Positions 43,749-52,702 of a DNA stretch of 64,000 bases are shown one piece after another. The translations under genes were made by a program, and so were the position numbers. The stretch comes from GAS188 sp963713805 (GTDB lineage: Bacteria > Pseudomonadota > Alphaproteobacteria > Rhizobiales > Beijerinckiaceae): positions 7,933 through 71,932 of the forward strand of contig CAVQNF010000032.1 in assembly GCA_963713805.1 (NCBI GenBank), in the 5' to 3' direction. The notes under the pieces are model-generated. The model searched no databases. It was given only the letters and a program-made list of their open reading frames with translations, and was not told the DNA's origin. Within the stretch, counting starts at the first letter, position 1, and each line of letters opens with the position of its first letter.

Positions 43749-44255
43749 CTAATGGCTACCCGCGTGGCTGAGTTGGTAAACGACGCGCTCCGCCCGTCGA
43801 TCGGCCGCCTCCTGGCCGACCCTGCGCTCAATGTCGAAGTGAGTTGAAAGAATATCGATGGCGCTCAAGGCGAGCAGGGATCCCTGTGAACCAACAGCAA
43901 GTAGCCAATAGAAATAAAGCTTACCCCACCAAGCCGATCGCTCCTCAGTTAAATGATCGAATCCGACCAATACTTTCTCTTCGGTTTTCTCAATTTCTGT
44001 AGATTTATCCTTACCATATTCATTTATTACCATTAGCTGCGCCGATCTGCTCATGACCTTTTGAGCCATGAAGTCGAGGCTATCTAGTTCACTCAAGGTG
44101 ATATTCTGCCGTGCCAACGCTTCGTCGGCCAAGCTGAAAAAACTTTCGCGCGCACTGCTGTTTATTCGCAGCGCTCCCAGCTTAAGATGGGCTATGTAAC
44201 GTAATGCAAAACTAACACCGATTGCCACGGCAATAATGACCAAGAACTCAACCAT
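43749..44255 (-). CDS. Low-GC membrane protein, function unknown
   Basis: A 168-aa protein with an N-terminal helix (FLVIIAVAIGVSFALRYIAHL) and a second around LYFYWLLAVGSQGSLLALSAI. The middle is hydrophilic. The gene is notably AT-richer than its neighbours. It starts within the end of the upstream small gene (ATGGTTGA overlap). No known domain. The pair might be a small accessory or defence-type module. Confidence 0.7.
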   Translation of the reverse strand: MVEFLVIIAVAIGVSFALRYIAHLKLGALRINSSARESFFSLADEALARQNITLSELDSLDFMAQKVMSRSAQLMVINEYGKDKSTEIEKTEEKVLVGFDHLTEERSAWWGKLYFYWLLAVGSQGSLLALSAIDILSTHFDIERRVGQEAADRRAERVVYQLSHAGSH

Positions 44256-44440
44256 CGCTGCCCTTTCCGTTTATCTTTTCCTTTTTCTCTACTATCTTAC
44301 GAAGTAGCTCTCGTTGCTTAAGGGCATATTTGCGGCGAGCTTTTCTATCCTCTGCCCATGCTTTAGCAACGGGCCCAGCCGCGATTGCCAATACAATCGC
44401 AATAGAAGCCAGATCCCAAGCCGCCCAACCCCTTTAGCAT
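44248..44440 (-). CDS. Small membrane protein upstream of the 168-aa gene (frame break in a G-run)
   Basis: If one base is removed from the GGGG run (plus-strand CCCC at 44429-44432), the ATG at 44440 opens a 63-aa frame: MLKGWAAWDLASIAIVLAIA, a membrane helix, then a basic tail (AEDRKARRKYALKQRELLRK). Without the correction the frame starts only after a TAA. The stop overlaps the next gene's ATG by eight bases. Either a sequence insertion or real decay; the fit to a clean TM-plus-basic-tail protein favours the former. Confidence 0.55.
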
Positions 44441-44581
44441 CTGGTAAGCCTACCCGCTTCCTGCCATTTTGCCAATGCTTTAGGCCCTCTACTTAAATCC
44501 ATGCCACCCGGCATTGTGCCGGCTTGGCCCTTCGGCGATGCTGCCGCGTGGAGAAGCGAGCACGGGAGACATCAAGCCGCG

Positions 44582-45610
44582 ATGGAAAAGGACATTCTGG
44601 TATGGGGCTCGGGCGCGATCGGCGGGACGGTCGGCGCCTATCTCAAGCGGGCGGGCCATGACGTGAGCTTCGTCGACATCGTCCCGGAGCATGTCGCGGC
44701 GATCCGCGATCCGGGCCGCGGCCTCGCGATCACCGGACCGGTCGATGCTTTCACGATCGCGGCGCCGGCCTTCGAGCCCTCAGAGGTCGATGGCACATGG
44801 AAGCGGATCTTCCTTTCCGTGAAGGCCCACCACACCGAGGCAGCTTGCCTGGCGCTGAAGCCTCACCTCGCAAGCGACGGTTATGTGCTCTCGCTCCAGA
44901 ACGGGCTTTGCGAAAGGATCATCGCGCGCATCCTCGGCGCTGAGCGCACCGTCGGGGCCTTCGTGAACTTCGGCGCGGATTGGTTGAAGCCGGGCGAGAT
45001 CATCTACGCCAATCGGGGCGCCGTGGTGCTCGGCGAGATCGACGGCAAGATGACGCCGCGTCTTGCCGAGCTGCACCAAGAGATCAAGGTGTTCGAGCCC
45101 GAGGCGATCACGACTCCTCGGATCTGGTCCTATCTCTGGGGCAAGCTCGGCTATGGCTCGCTGCTCTTCGCCCAGGCGCTCGGCGATCTTGGCATCGCCG
45201 ATTGCCTGGCGCGGCCCGAGCTCCTGCCGCTTTGGCGGCGCCTCGCCGGCGAGGCCGTCGAGGTCGCGCTCGCCGAGGGCGTCCAGCCGCTCGGCTTCAA
45301 CGGATATGATCCCGAGGCCTTCAGGCCGGGCGCGAGCGAGCATGCGGCGCGCCAGAGCGTCGATGCGATGGTCGCCTTCAACCGCCCCAATGCCAAGACG
45401 CATTCGGGCGTGTGGCGCGATCTCGCGGTGCGCAAGCGGCGCACCGAAGTCGATGTGCAGATCGCACCCATCGCCGAGATCGGCAAGGCGCATGGCATCC
45501 CCTGTCCGGCCGTCGAGGGCCTCGTCGCCATGATCCACGAGATCGAGGACGGGAAACGTCCGTTGCGCGACGACAACCTCCTCGAGCTCATGCGTATCGC
45601 GTCGCCATGA
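44582..45610 (+). CDS. 2-dehydropantoate 2-reductase-like (ketopantoate reductase family)
   Basis: A 342-aa NAD(P)-dependent reductase. Cofactor motif VWGSGAIGGTVGAYLKRAGHDV near the start. SVKAHHTEAACLALKP and SLQNGLCERIIARI follow, and the C-terminal ketopantoate-type domain contains WGKLGYGSLLFAQAL, which matches the catalytic-lysine helix. The Glu/Asn sites are near EVDVQIAPIAEIGKAHGIPCP. The family includes other 2-oxoacid or lactone reductases, so panE is not assigned. Confidence 0.86.
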   Translation: MEKDILVWGSGAIGGTVGAYLKRAGHDVSFVDIVPEHVAAIRDPGRGLAITGPVDAFTIAAPAFEPSEVDGTWKRIFLSVKAHHTEAACLALKPHLASDGYVLSLQNGLCERIIARILGAERTVGAFVNFGADWLKPGEIIYANRGAVVLGEIDGKMTPRLAELHQEIKVFEPEAITTPRIWSYLWGKLGYGSLLFAQALGDLGIADCLARPELLPLWRRLAGEAVEVALAEGVQPLGFNGYDPEAFRPGASEHAARQSVDAMVAFNRPNAKTHSGVWRDLAVRKRRTEVDVQIAPIAEIGKAHGIPCPAVEGLVAMIHEIEDGKRPLRDDNLLELMRIASP

Positions 45611-45816
45611 TCGAGCCTCGGCGGAAGGCGCCGGTCGCCGAGGCTTGTTCGATCGCGCGTTCGAGCGCACGGGGGCTCGTCGCACTCGTCTTGTGTGTCG
45701 TAAATTAGGACAAGGGTTTTGACAGGCTGCCGGAGGGAGAATAGCTTCGCGCCCGCGCCGGACCGCGGCGACGAAGAGATGAGAAGCGGTTCGGTGCGTG
45801 CCAGGGAGGATCGACG

Positions 45817-46860
45817 TTGATATTTCCGGCTTCGCTCGCACGACGCGAGCTTGGGCTCGCGTTGGCTCGGCTCGCCTTGGGTGGAATCGCCGCTTTCGCG
45901 ATGCTCGCGCCGGGCCATGCCTTCGCGGAAACGAAGACGGTGCGCCTCGCCAAGCAGTTCGGCATCTCCTATCTGCCGCTCACCATCATCGAGAAGAAGG
46001 GCCTGCTCGAGGCGGAGGGCAAGAAGCTCGGCCTCGACCTCAAGACCGAATGGGTGCAGTTCACGGGCGGCGCCCCGATGAACGAGGCGCTCATCTCCGG
46101 AACGCTCGACATCGTCTCCGGCGGTGTCGGCCCCATGCTCGTCATTTGGGGCAAGACGCGCGGCAACCTCGGCGTCAAGGGCGTCGCGGCGTTGAACTCG
46201 ATGCCGCTCTACCTCAACACCACCGATGCGAATGTGAAAAGCGTCAAGGACTTCTCCGAGAAGGACAAGATCGGCTTGCCCACCGTCAAGGTCTCGATTC
46301 AGGCGATCGTCTTGCAAATGGGGGCCGAGAAGGCGCTCGGCGAAGGCAAGGCCAATGCGCTCGACGCCTTGACCGTCTCGATGGGCCATCCGGACGCAGA
46401 AACAGCGATGATGAACGGCAAATCCGAGGTCGATGCCCATTTCGGCGCCCCGCCCTTTCAATATGACGAGCTCAAGGACGCGCGCGTCCACAAGGTGCTC
46501 GACAGCTACGAGGTGCTGGGCGGCCCTCATGTCTTCAACGTCATCTGGGCGACGACGCGCTACCACGACCAGAACCCCCTGGTGATCAAGGCGCTGCTCG
46601 CGGCGCTCGGCGATGCGATGGAGGTGATCAAATCCAACCCCTCGGAGGCCGCCGCGATCTGGATCGCCGATGAGCACTCGAAGATGGCGCAAGACGAGGT
46701 CGAGCGCATCATCAAGCTTCCCGAGAACGAGTGGACGATAACGCCGAAGAAGGTCATGGTCTTTGCCGATTTCATGGCGCGCAACGGCCTCGTCTCCGGC
46801 AAGCCCGCGAGCTGGAAGGATGTGTTCTTCCCGGACATTCACGACCTTCCCGGAAGCTGA
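45817..46860 (+). CDS. ABC substrate-binding protein, NitT/TauT family (orphan)
   Basis: A 347-aa periplasmic receptor. Start TTG at 45817, with GGGAGGA upstream. Signal peptide at about 1-37 (ending PGHAFAE). The mature part begins TKTVRLAKQFGISYLPLTIIEKKGLLE, with SGGVGPMLVIWGKTRG later. No permease or ATPase gene is adjacent. It precedes an SdhB-like gene by six bases, so it is the first gene of the 45.8-49.1 kb operon. It may scavenge the substrate used by the following enzymes. Confidence 0.9.
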   Translation: MIFPASLARRELGLALARLALGGIAAFAMLAPGHAFAETKTVRLAKQFGISYLPLTIIEKKGLLEAEGKKLGLDLKTEWVQFTGGAPMNEALISGTLDIVSGGVGPMLVIWGKTRGNLGVKGVAALNSMPLYLNTTDANVKSVKDFSEKDKIGLPTVKVSIQAIVLQMGAEKALGEGKANALDALTVSMGHPDAETAMMNGKSEVDAHFGAPPFQYDELKDARVHKVLDSYEVLGGPHVFNVIWATTRYHDQNPLVIKALLAALGDAMEVIKSNPSEAAAIWIADEHSKMAQDEVERIIKLPENEWTITPKKVMVFADFMARNGLVSGKPASWKDVFFPDIHDLPGS

Positions 46861-46866
46861 GGCGCC

Positions 46867-47618
46867 ATGACGAGCACCAACCATCTCGCGGTCTCGATCC
46901 GGCGCGGGCAGGGCGAGCGTTACGACGAGTTCGAGGTCGAGCGGCGCGAAAGCCAGACCGTCCTCGACGTCGTGACGGAGATCCAGCGCCAGCAGGACGC
47001 GAGCCTGAGCTACCGCTTCGCCTGCCGCGTCGGCATGTGCGGCTCCTGCGCCATGACGGTGAACGGACGCCCGCGCTGGACCTGCCGCACCCGCGTCTCG
47101 CAAGCCGTCGATCGCAAGGGAGGCTGCGTGCTCGAGCCGCTGCGCAACCTGCCCGTGATCAAGGACCTCGCGGTCGAGATGACGCCGTTCTTCGAAAAAT
47201 GGCGTGACGCCAAGGGCTTCTTCGAGCCGGGCGGCGCGGCCGCCTCGGGATTTCGTCAAGGTGCCGCCCTCCTCGCCCGCGCGCCAGGCGGCGGACGAAG
47301 GCATCGAATGCATCAATTGCGGCATCTGCTATTCGGCCTGCGACGTCGTCGCCTGGCAACCCGATTATCTCGGCCCCGCCGCGCTCAATCGCGCCTGGAC
47401 CCTGCTCAATGACGTGCGCGACCAGGGTCAGGAAACGCGGCTTGCGGCCGTCTCCGGACGACGACGGCTGCCATTCCTGCCACACCCACATGAGCTGCAC
47501 CACCTTCTGCCCCAAGGCGTTGGAACCGACTTACGCGATCGCCGGGTTGAAGCGGATGGCGATGCGCCGCTCCCTTTCGCGCGGCAGCTGGGGCGCCAAG
47601 GCCGACGGCGAGCGATGA
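46867..47618 (+). CDS. Succinate dehydrogenase/fumarate reductase-like iron-sulfur subunit (two frame breaks)
   Basis: An SdhB/FrdB-type subunit of about 249 aa after repair. The [2Fe-2S] motif is FACRVGMCGSCAMTVNGRP with the fourth Cys in RWTC. After one-base removal near 47251 the next block is ECINCGICYSACDVV. After another near 47458 it is GCHSCHTHMSCTTFCPKAL, giving the second Fe-S ligand set. All three cluster motifs are present, so the protein is probably functional. It passes electrons from a flavoprotein to the membrane anchors that follow. Start overlaps nothing; stop overlaps the next ATG. Confidence 0.85.
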
Positions 47619-47945
47619 GCACGGCCCTTTTTCTCGCTCAGCGGATGACGGCGGCGATCCTCGCCTTCGTCGTGGTCGCCCATCTTTCGATGATCGTCGC
47701 GGCGGAGCGTGCCGGTCTCACGGCCGGCGCGATCCTGGCGCGGACGCATCACAATTTCGTGCTCCTGGCCTTCTACGCGCGTGTTCGTGGTCGCCGCCTC
47801 GGTCCACGCGCCCATCGGGTTGCGCAACGTCCTCGTCGAATGGGCGGGCTGGCGCGGCCGCTCGCTCGACCTTGCGATGGCGGCATTCGCGCTGGCGCTG
47901 CTCGGGCTCGGGCTGCGCGCCGCCTTCGCGGTGTATTCGGCATGA
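47615..47945 (+). CDS. Succinate dehydrogenase-like cytochrome b anchor subunit 1 (frame break)
   Basis: A membrane subunit of about 109 aa with three helices after repair (QRMTAAILAFVVVAHLSMIVAA, HNFVLLAFYALFVVAASVHAPIGL, LDLAMAAFALALLGLGLRAAF). The extra base is a G near 47781. The His residues in VVAHLS and ASVHAPIGLRN are candidate heme ligands. It starts within the SdhB-like stop and ends within the next ATG, consistent with tight coupling. Confidence 0.78.
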
Positions 47946-48349
47946 CCGCGTCCTCCCAAGGGTCCGCCGGTGCCGCCGCGCCTTCGCGGAGTTATCCACG
48001 CAAAATGGCGTTCGCCGAGACCCACAGGAGGCGCGGCTTCCTCGCGGCATTGCTGCATCGGCTCTCGGGCATTGCGCTCGCGATTTTCCTGCCCCTGCAT
48101 TTCCTGGCGCTCGCGACCTCGCTTCAAGGCGCCGACGCGCTCGAGAGCTTTCTTGCGCTCACCCGCAATCCTTTGGTGAAGACGGCCGAATGGGGGCTCG
48201 TCACGGCGCTCGCATTGCACCTCGCGCTCGGCCTTCGCCTCCTCGCGATCGAGCTTCTCGCCTGGCGCGAACGCAGCGCCGCGATCATTCCCGGCGCTGT
48301 CGCGGTGGCGGTGGCGATCGGCCTCGTCTTCCTGCTCAACGCCGGGTAA
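47942..48349 (+). CDS. Succinate dehydrogenase-like cytochrome b anchor subunit 2 (SdhC/SdhD-like)
   Basis: A 135-aa intact subunit. RRGFLAALLHRLSGIALAIFL resembles the SdhC helix I (HR-x-SG). LVTALALHLALGLRLLAIELLAW resembles the helix II heme-binding part with a conserved His. The third helix is the hydrophobic C-terminus. With the previous gene it forms the membrane anchor for the flavoprotein and Fe-S subunits. Confidence 0.85.
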   Translation: MTASSQGSAGAAAPSRSYPRKMAFAETHRRRGFLAALLHRLSGIALAIFLPLHFLALATSLQGADALESFLALTRNPLVKTAEWGLVTALALHLALGLRLLAIELLAWRERSAAIIPGAVAVAVAIGLVFLLNAG

Positions 48350-48355
48350 TCCGGC

Positions 48356-49087
48356 GTGAGCCTCACGCTCGCGAGCCTTGCCACCGTCTGGCTCGGTGCT
48401 TTCCTCGGCGCCCTCGCGGCGGGCGGCTCGGGCTTCGCCTTCGCGCTCGTCGCCTCGGCGATCTGGCTGCACGAATTCGACCCGCCGCATATGACGGGGC
48501 TCGTCGTCCTTTGCAGCACGCTCATTCAGCTCGTGCTCTTCGTGCCGGTTTGGCGCTCGGTCGAGATGGAGCGGCTTTGGCCCTTTCTCATCGGGGCGCT
48601 CGCCGGCGTCCCGCTCGGCGCCCTGGTGCTGACGCATGTTCCCGCGAGGCCGATCAAGATCGCTCTCGGCGCCTTCCTTCTCGTCTATGGCGTCTACGCC
48701 ATTCTCGCGCCGCGACTTCCGAGGGTCGGCTTCGGCGGCAAAGCGGCCGACGCCGCGATCGGCCTTACGGGCGGCGTGCTGGGCGGGCTTGCCGGCTACT
48801 CCGGCGTGCTGCCGACGCTTTGGACGCAACTGCGCGGCTGGCCGAAGGAGATGGCGCGCGGCGTCTATCAACCCTTCATCCTGTTCGCGCATGCGCTCAC
48901 GCTCGCGAGCCTCGGCTCCGCCGGCGTCGATCGCTCGACGCTCCTCATGCTGCTTGCGAGCCTGCCGGCGCTCGCCGGCGGGGTCTGGCTCGGCTGGCGC
49001 ATTTACGGACGGCTCGACGAACGGCGATTCCGCCGAGCGCTCGCGTCGCTCATCGCTCTCTCCGGCGTGTTGCTGGTGGCGTCATGA
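48356..49087 (+). CDS. TSUP-family permease (TauE/SafE sulfite exporter-like)
   Basis: A 243-aa TauE/SafE membrane protein with about eight helices. It starts with GTG and has two repeated halves: FLGALAAGGSGFAFALVASAIWL and GVLGGLAGYSGVLPTLWTQLRG. Members move sulfite, sulfonates or other sulfur anions, though many are unassigned. Gap of six bases to the upstream anchor gene puts it in the same operon. It has no frame break. Confidence 0.88.
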   Translation: MSLTLASLATVWLGAFLGALAAGGSGFAFALVASAIWLHEFDPPHMTGLVVLCSTLIQLVLFVPVWRSVEMERLWPFLIGALAGVPLGALVLTHVPARPIKIALGAFLLVYGVYAILAPRLPRVGFGGKAADAAIGLTGGVLGGLAGYSGVLPTLWTQLRGWPKEMARGVYQPFILFAHALTLASLGSAGVDRSTLLMLLASLPALAGGVWLGWRIYGRLDERRFRRALASLIALSGVLLVAS

Positions 49088-49250
49088 AGGGGCGACGCTT
49101 TTGCCGGAAGGGCGTGACAAGCCGTCGCCTTGGTTCTAGGCATGGGGGCGCCCCAGGCCTTCCAAGGGCTTGAACCGTGACGAAGTTCGGGGTGCAAGAC
49201 GACGCCGGAATGCTTACATTCCCGGCATCGTGAGAGGTGAGGAATTCGCG

Positions 49251-50125
49251 ATGGAACTCGACCCGCATGAGATCGGGGAGGTCTGCAAGACGCTCTACAT
49301 CCGCGCCGTGAAGCTTCTGCCGCGCGACGTGAAGGAGGGTTTCGCCGAGCTGCAGCGTCGCGAGACCGACGCGACCGGCCGCGCCATTCTCGGCACCATG
49401 GTCGAGAACATCGCGGTCGCCGAGCGTACCCGCAATCTTCTGTGCCAGGACACCGGCATCCCGATCTACAACGTCACCATCGGCAAGAACGTCGATTTTC
49501 GACGGCGTGGCGCTCAAGGCGGCGATCCGGCGCGGCTGCGAGCGCGCGACGCGCGAGCATCCGCTGCGCTCCTCGGTCGTGCATCCGATCACGCGCCGGA
49601 ACGAGCAGACTTCCTGCGGCCCCGGCGTGCCGATCATCCATGTCGATTTCGACGAGCGCGAGGAGACGGTCGAGATCGAGATGATCCCGAAGGGTTCGGG
49701 CTCGGAGAACGGCTCCTTCCTGCAGATGCTCATCCCGGCCGATGGCGTGAAGGCCGTGAAGCGCTTCGTCATCGACAAGGTGATCGAGCTCGGCGGACGC
49801 GTCTGCCCGCCGACCATCGTCGGCGTCGGCATCGGCGGCACCTCGGACCTGTGCATGCATCTCGCCAAGACGGCGGCGACGCGGCCGCTGCGGCACCACC
49901 TGCGCCGATGCGGAAGGCGCGAAGATCGAGGCGGAGCTTTCGGAGGCCGTGAACGAGCTCGGCATCGGCCCGCAAGGCCTCGGCGGAAGGTCGACGGCCT
50001 TCGCGGTGCATGTCGAGGTGGCGGCGACGCATATCACCATGAACCCGGTCGCGGTGAACATCCAATGCCATTCGGCGCGCCGCGCCACCGCGACGATCAC
50101 GCCCGGCGGGATCGCGTTCGGGTGA
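49251..50125 (+). CDS. Class I fumarase/tartrate dehydratase-like alpha subunit (two frame breaks)
   Basis: A [4Fe-4S] hydro-lyase subunit of about 290 aa. Cluster cysteines fall in NLLCQDTGIPIYNVTIG, EQTSCGPGVPIIHVDFD and GVGIGGTSDLCMHLAK. The sequence begins MELDPHEIGEVCKTLYIRAVK. Two extra bases disrupt the frame, near 49497 (DFDGVALKAAI restored) and 49890 (TRPLGTTCADAEGAKI restored). Substrate could be fumarate, L-tartrate or a homologue. GAGGTGAGGA precedes the start. Confidence 0.87.
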
Positions 50126-50200
50126 CGGGATCGCTTTGACGACCAAACGGCGGCCGCGCGTTCGCGGCCACGAGGCGCAAAATCGAAGAGCGAGCGCTCC

Positions 50201-50815
50201 ATGACCCATCACACCCTGTCGATGCCGATCGGCGAAGAAGCAGGCCCGCGCGCTCAAGATCGGCGATACCGTCACGCTGCGAGCGCACGCTCTTCGGCAT
50301 TCGCGACGCGACGCTGATCCACATGTTCGACCACGGCCGGCGCACCCGCTTCGACATGCGCGGCCATGCGGTGATCCACACGGCGCCGAATGTGCGCAAG
50401 GTCGAGCCGACGCCGGACAACCCGTCGGGCTACGAGCCGCTCTGCATCGGCACCACGACCTCGATGCGCATGGAGCGCTTCACCGCGGCTGCTGATGCAG
50501 CGCGACGGCGTGCGCCTCATCATCGGCAAGGGCGGCATGGGCGAGCGCACGCTCGACGCCTTCCGCGAGATCGGCGGCGCCTATCTCGCCGTCGTCGGCG
50601 GCGCGGCCGCGCTCGAAACCACCTGGATCGAGGCGGTCGAGGATGTCGACATGGACGATCTCAATCCGGAGAGCCTCTGGCGCTTCCGCATCAAGGGCTT
50701 CGGCCCGCTGCTGGTCGCCATGGACTCGCATGGCGGCTCGCTCTTCGCCAAGGTCGCGCAGGACGTGGCGGCGCGGCGCGCGGCGGTGCTCGAGAAGATC
50801 GGAGCGGGCGAGTGA
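50201..50815 (+). CDS. Class I fumarase/tartrate dehydratase-like beta subunit (three frame breaks)
   Basis: The C-terminal domain of a two-subunit fumarase, about 203 aa once repaired. It begins MTHHTLSMPIGEEQARALKIG and reads VTLERTLFGIRDATLIHMFDHG, then ERFTALLMQRDGVRLIIGKGGMGERTLDAF and DLNPESLWRFRIKGFGPLLVA. Three extra bases, near 50238, 50279 and 50487, break it. It is 75 bases downstream of the alpha subunit. Confidence 0.85.
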
Positions 50816-50830
50816 CCGACGAGCAGGCCC

Positions 50831-52579
50831 ATGTCCCCCGCTGACGCCTCGAGCTTCGACACCGACATCCTCATCCTCGGCGCCGGCGGCGCCGGGCTGT
50901 TCGCGGCGCTGCATGCCAAGAAGGCCGCGCCCGATCTCGAGGTGACGATCGCGGTCAAGGGGCTGCTCGGCAAATGCGGCTGCACGCGCATGGTGCAGGG
51001 CGGCTACAACGTCGCGCTTGCGCCGGGCGACTCGGTCGAGCGCCATTTCATGGACACGATCGAGGGCGGCAAATGGCTGAACGACCAGGACCTCGCCTGG
51101 CTGCTCGTCACCGGCGCGCAACGGCGCATCCGCGAGCTCGAGACCGAGCTCGGCTGCTTCTTCGATCGCAACCCGGACGGCAGCGTCCATCAGAAGGCCT
51201 TCGCCGGGCAGAGCTTCGACCGCACGGTGCACAAGGGCGATCTCACCGGCATCGAGATCATCAACCGGCTGATGGAGCAGGTGTGGCGGCGCGACGTGCG
51301 GCGCCTCGAGGACCATCGCGCGCTCGATCTCATCCCGGCGGCGGACGGCTCGGGCCTCGCCGGCGTGCTCATGCTCGACATGCGCAGCGGCGAGGCGATG
51401 CTCGTCCGGGCGCGCGCCGTGCTGCTCGCGACCGGCGGCGGCCCGACCATGTACCGCTATCATACGCCGTCCGGCGACAAGACCTGCGACGGCCTGGCGA
51501 TGGCGCTGCGCTGCCGGGCTGCCGTTGCGCGACATGGAGATGGTGCAGTTCCATCCCGACCGGGCTTGCTCGCCGGCGAGGATACGCGCATGACCGGCAC
51601 CGTGCTCGAGGAGGGCTTGCGCGGCGCCGGCGGGCTGGCTCACCGACCGGCACGGGCGAGCGCTTCATGCTCGCCTATGACGAGCAAGGGCGAGCGCGCG
51701 ACGCGCGACATCGTCAGCCGCGTCGATCATCGATCGCGTCCGCAAAGGCTATGCGAGCCCGCATGGCGGCGTGTTCATCGAGATGGGCCATCTCGGCCCC
51801 GAGAACGTGCGCCGCGCAGTTCAAGGGCATGGTCGAGCGCTGCGCCGATTGCGGCTTCGATCTCGCCGGCGGCCGTGTCGAGGTGATCCCGACCGCGCAT
51901 TACATGATGGGCGGCGTCGTCTTCGCGCCCGATTGCAGCGACGCAGATGCCGCGCCTCTTCGCGGCCGGCGAGGACACGGGCGGCGTGCACGGCGCGAAC
52001 CGGCTCGGCGGCAACGGTGTCGCCAACTCGACCGTGTTCGGCGGCATCGCGGGCGATGCCATGGCGAGCTTCGTCGCAAGCCACAAAGGCGCGTTGCCGG
52101 AGCCCGACAAGGCCATGCTCGCGGCGGCGAAAGAGCGCGCCTTCGCGGGCCTCGGCCGCAAGGGCGGCGATCTCGAAGGCGTGCGCCATGCGCTGCTCTC
52201 GACCATGTGGGACGACGCCGGCATCCTGCGTACCGGGGACAGCCTGCGCCGCGCGCAAGCGAGCCTCGCGGGACTTGCCCGCGACGTTGCCGGCATGGGG
52301 ACGGGCTCTGAGGACCTCGCCTTCAACCTGACGCATATGGACCGGCTCAATCTCGAGAACCTGATCCTGACGAGCCGCTCGATCGTCGCCGCGGCGCTCG
52401 CCCGCGAGGACAGCCGCGGCGCGCATTTCCGCGAGGATTTCCCGCACAGCTCCGAGCTTTCGACCTCGCGCTACACGATCGCGCGCTGGGCGAGCGAGGC
52501 GATCGCGACCACGATGGCCCCCGTCCACTTCACGCGCGTGCGGCCGGGCGAGAGCCTGCTCCGCGAGGCGGCGGAATAG
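50831..52579 (+). CDS. SdhA/FrdA-like flavoprotein subunit (six frame breaks)
   Basis: A flavoprotein of about 580 aa. FAD motif DTDILILGAGGAGLFAALHA at the N-terminus. Active-site residues align with the succinate dehydrogenase/fumarate reductase set: MVQFHPTGLL, RDIVSR, TAHYMMGGVVFAPD and GANRLGGNGVANSTVFGG. At the position where covalent FAD is attached through His, this protein has Cys (GCTRMVQGGYN). Six extra bases (near 51512, 51635, 51690, 51722, 51812 and 51940) break the frame. Confidence 0.85.
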
Positions 52580-52583
52580 GGCC

Positions 52584-52676
52584 GGCGCCCTCTCACCTCT
52601 CCCGCAATTTTGCGCGAGAGGTCGGACTCGCGACGCTCGGATTTATTCCGAGGGGAGCGAGCCGGGTGAGGGCGCC
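52584..52676. repeat. Intergenic palindromic repeat
   Basis: Outer arms GGCGCCCTCTCACC (52584 on) and GGGTGAGGGCGCC (52664-52676) enclose the inner pair ACCTCTCCCGC / GCGCGAGAGGT and a third hairpin around GCTCGG...CCGAGGGGAGCGAGC. It ends the transcription unit of the flavoprotein and belongs with the palindromes at 4192 and 10196. Confidence 0.6.
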
Positions 52677-52702
52677 GCGAACGCCTGCCGAAACCAAAGG
52701 CT

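Noticed and set aside
43757..43795. tRNA-like D-arm sequence GTGGCTGAGTTGGTAAACGACGCG
   Set aside because: Only the D-arm resembles a tRNA. No acceptor, anticodon or T-arm pairing follows, and the bases code for the end of the minus-strand membrane protein.
47251..51940. Programmed frameshifting as the cause of the clustered breaks
   Set aside because: Fourteen +1 sites with no shared slippery heptamer or pseudoknot, in several unrelated proteins, is not how programmed frameshifting is organised.
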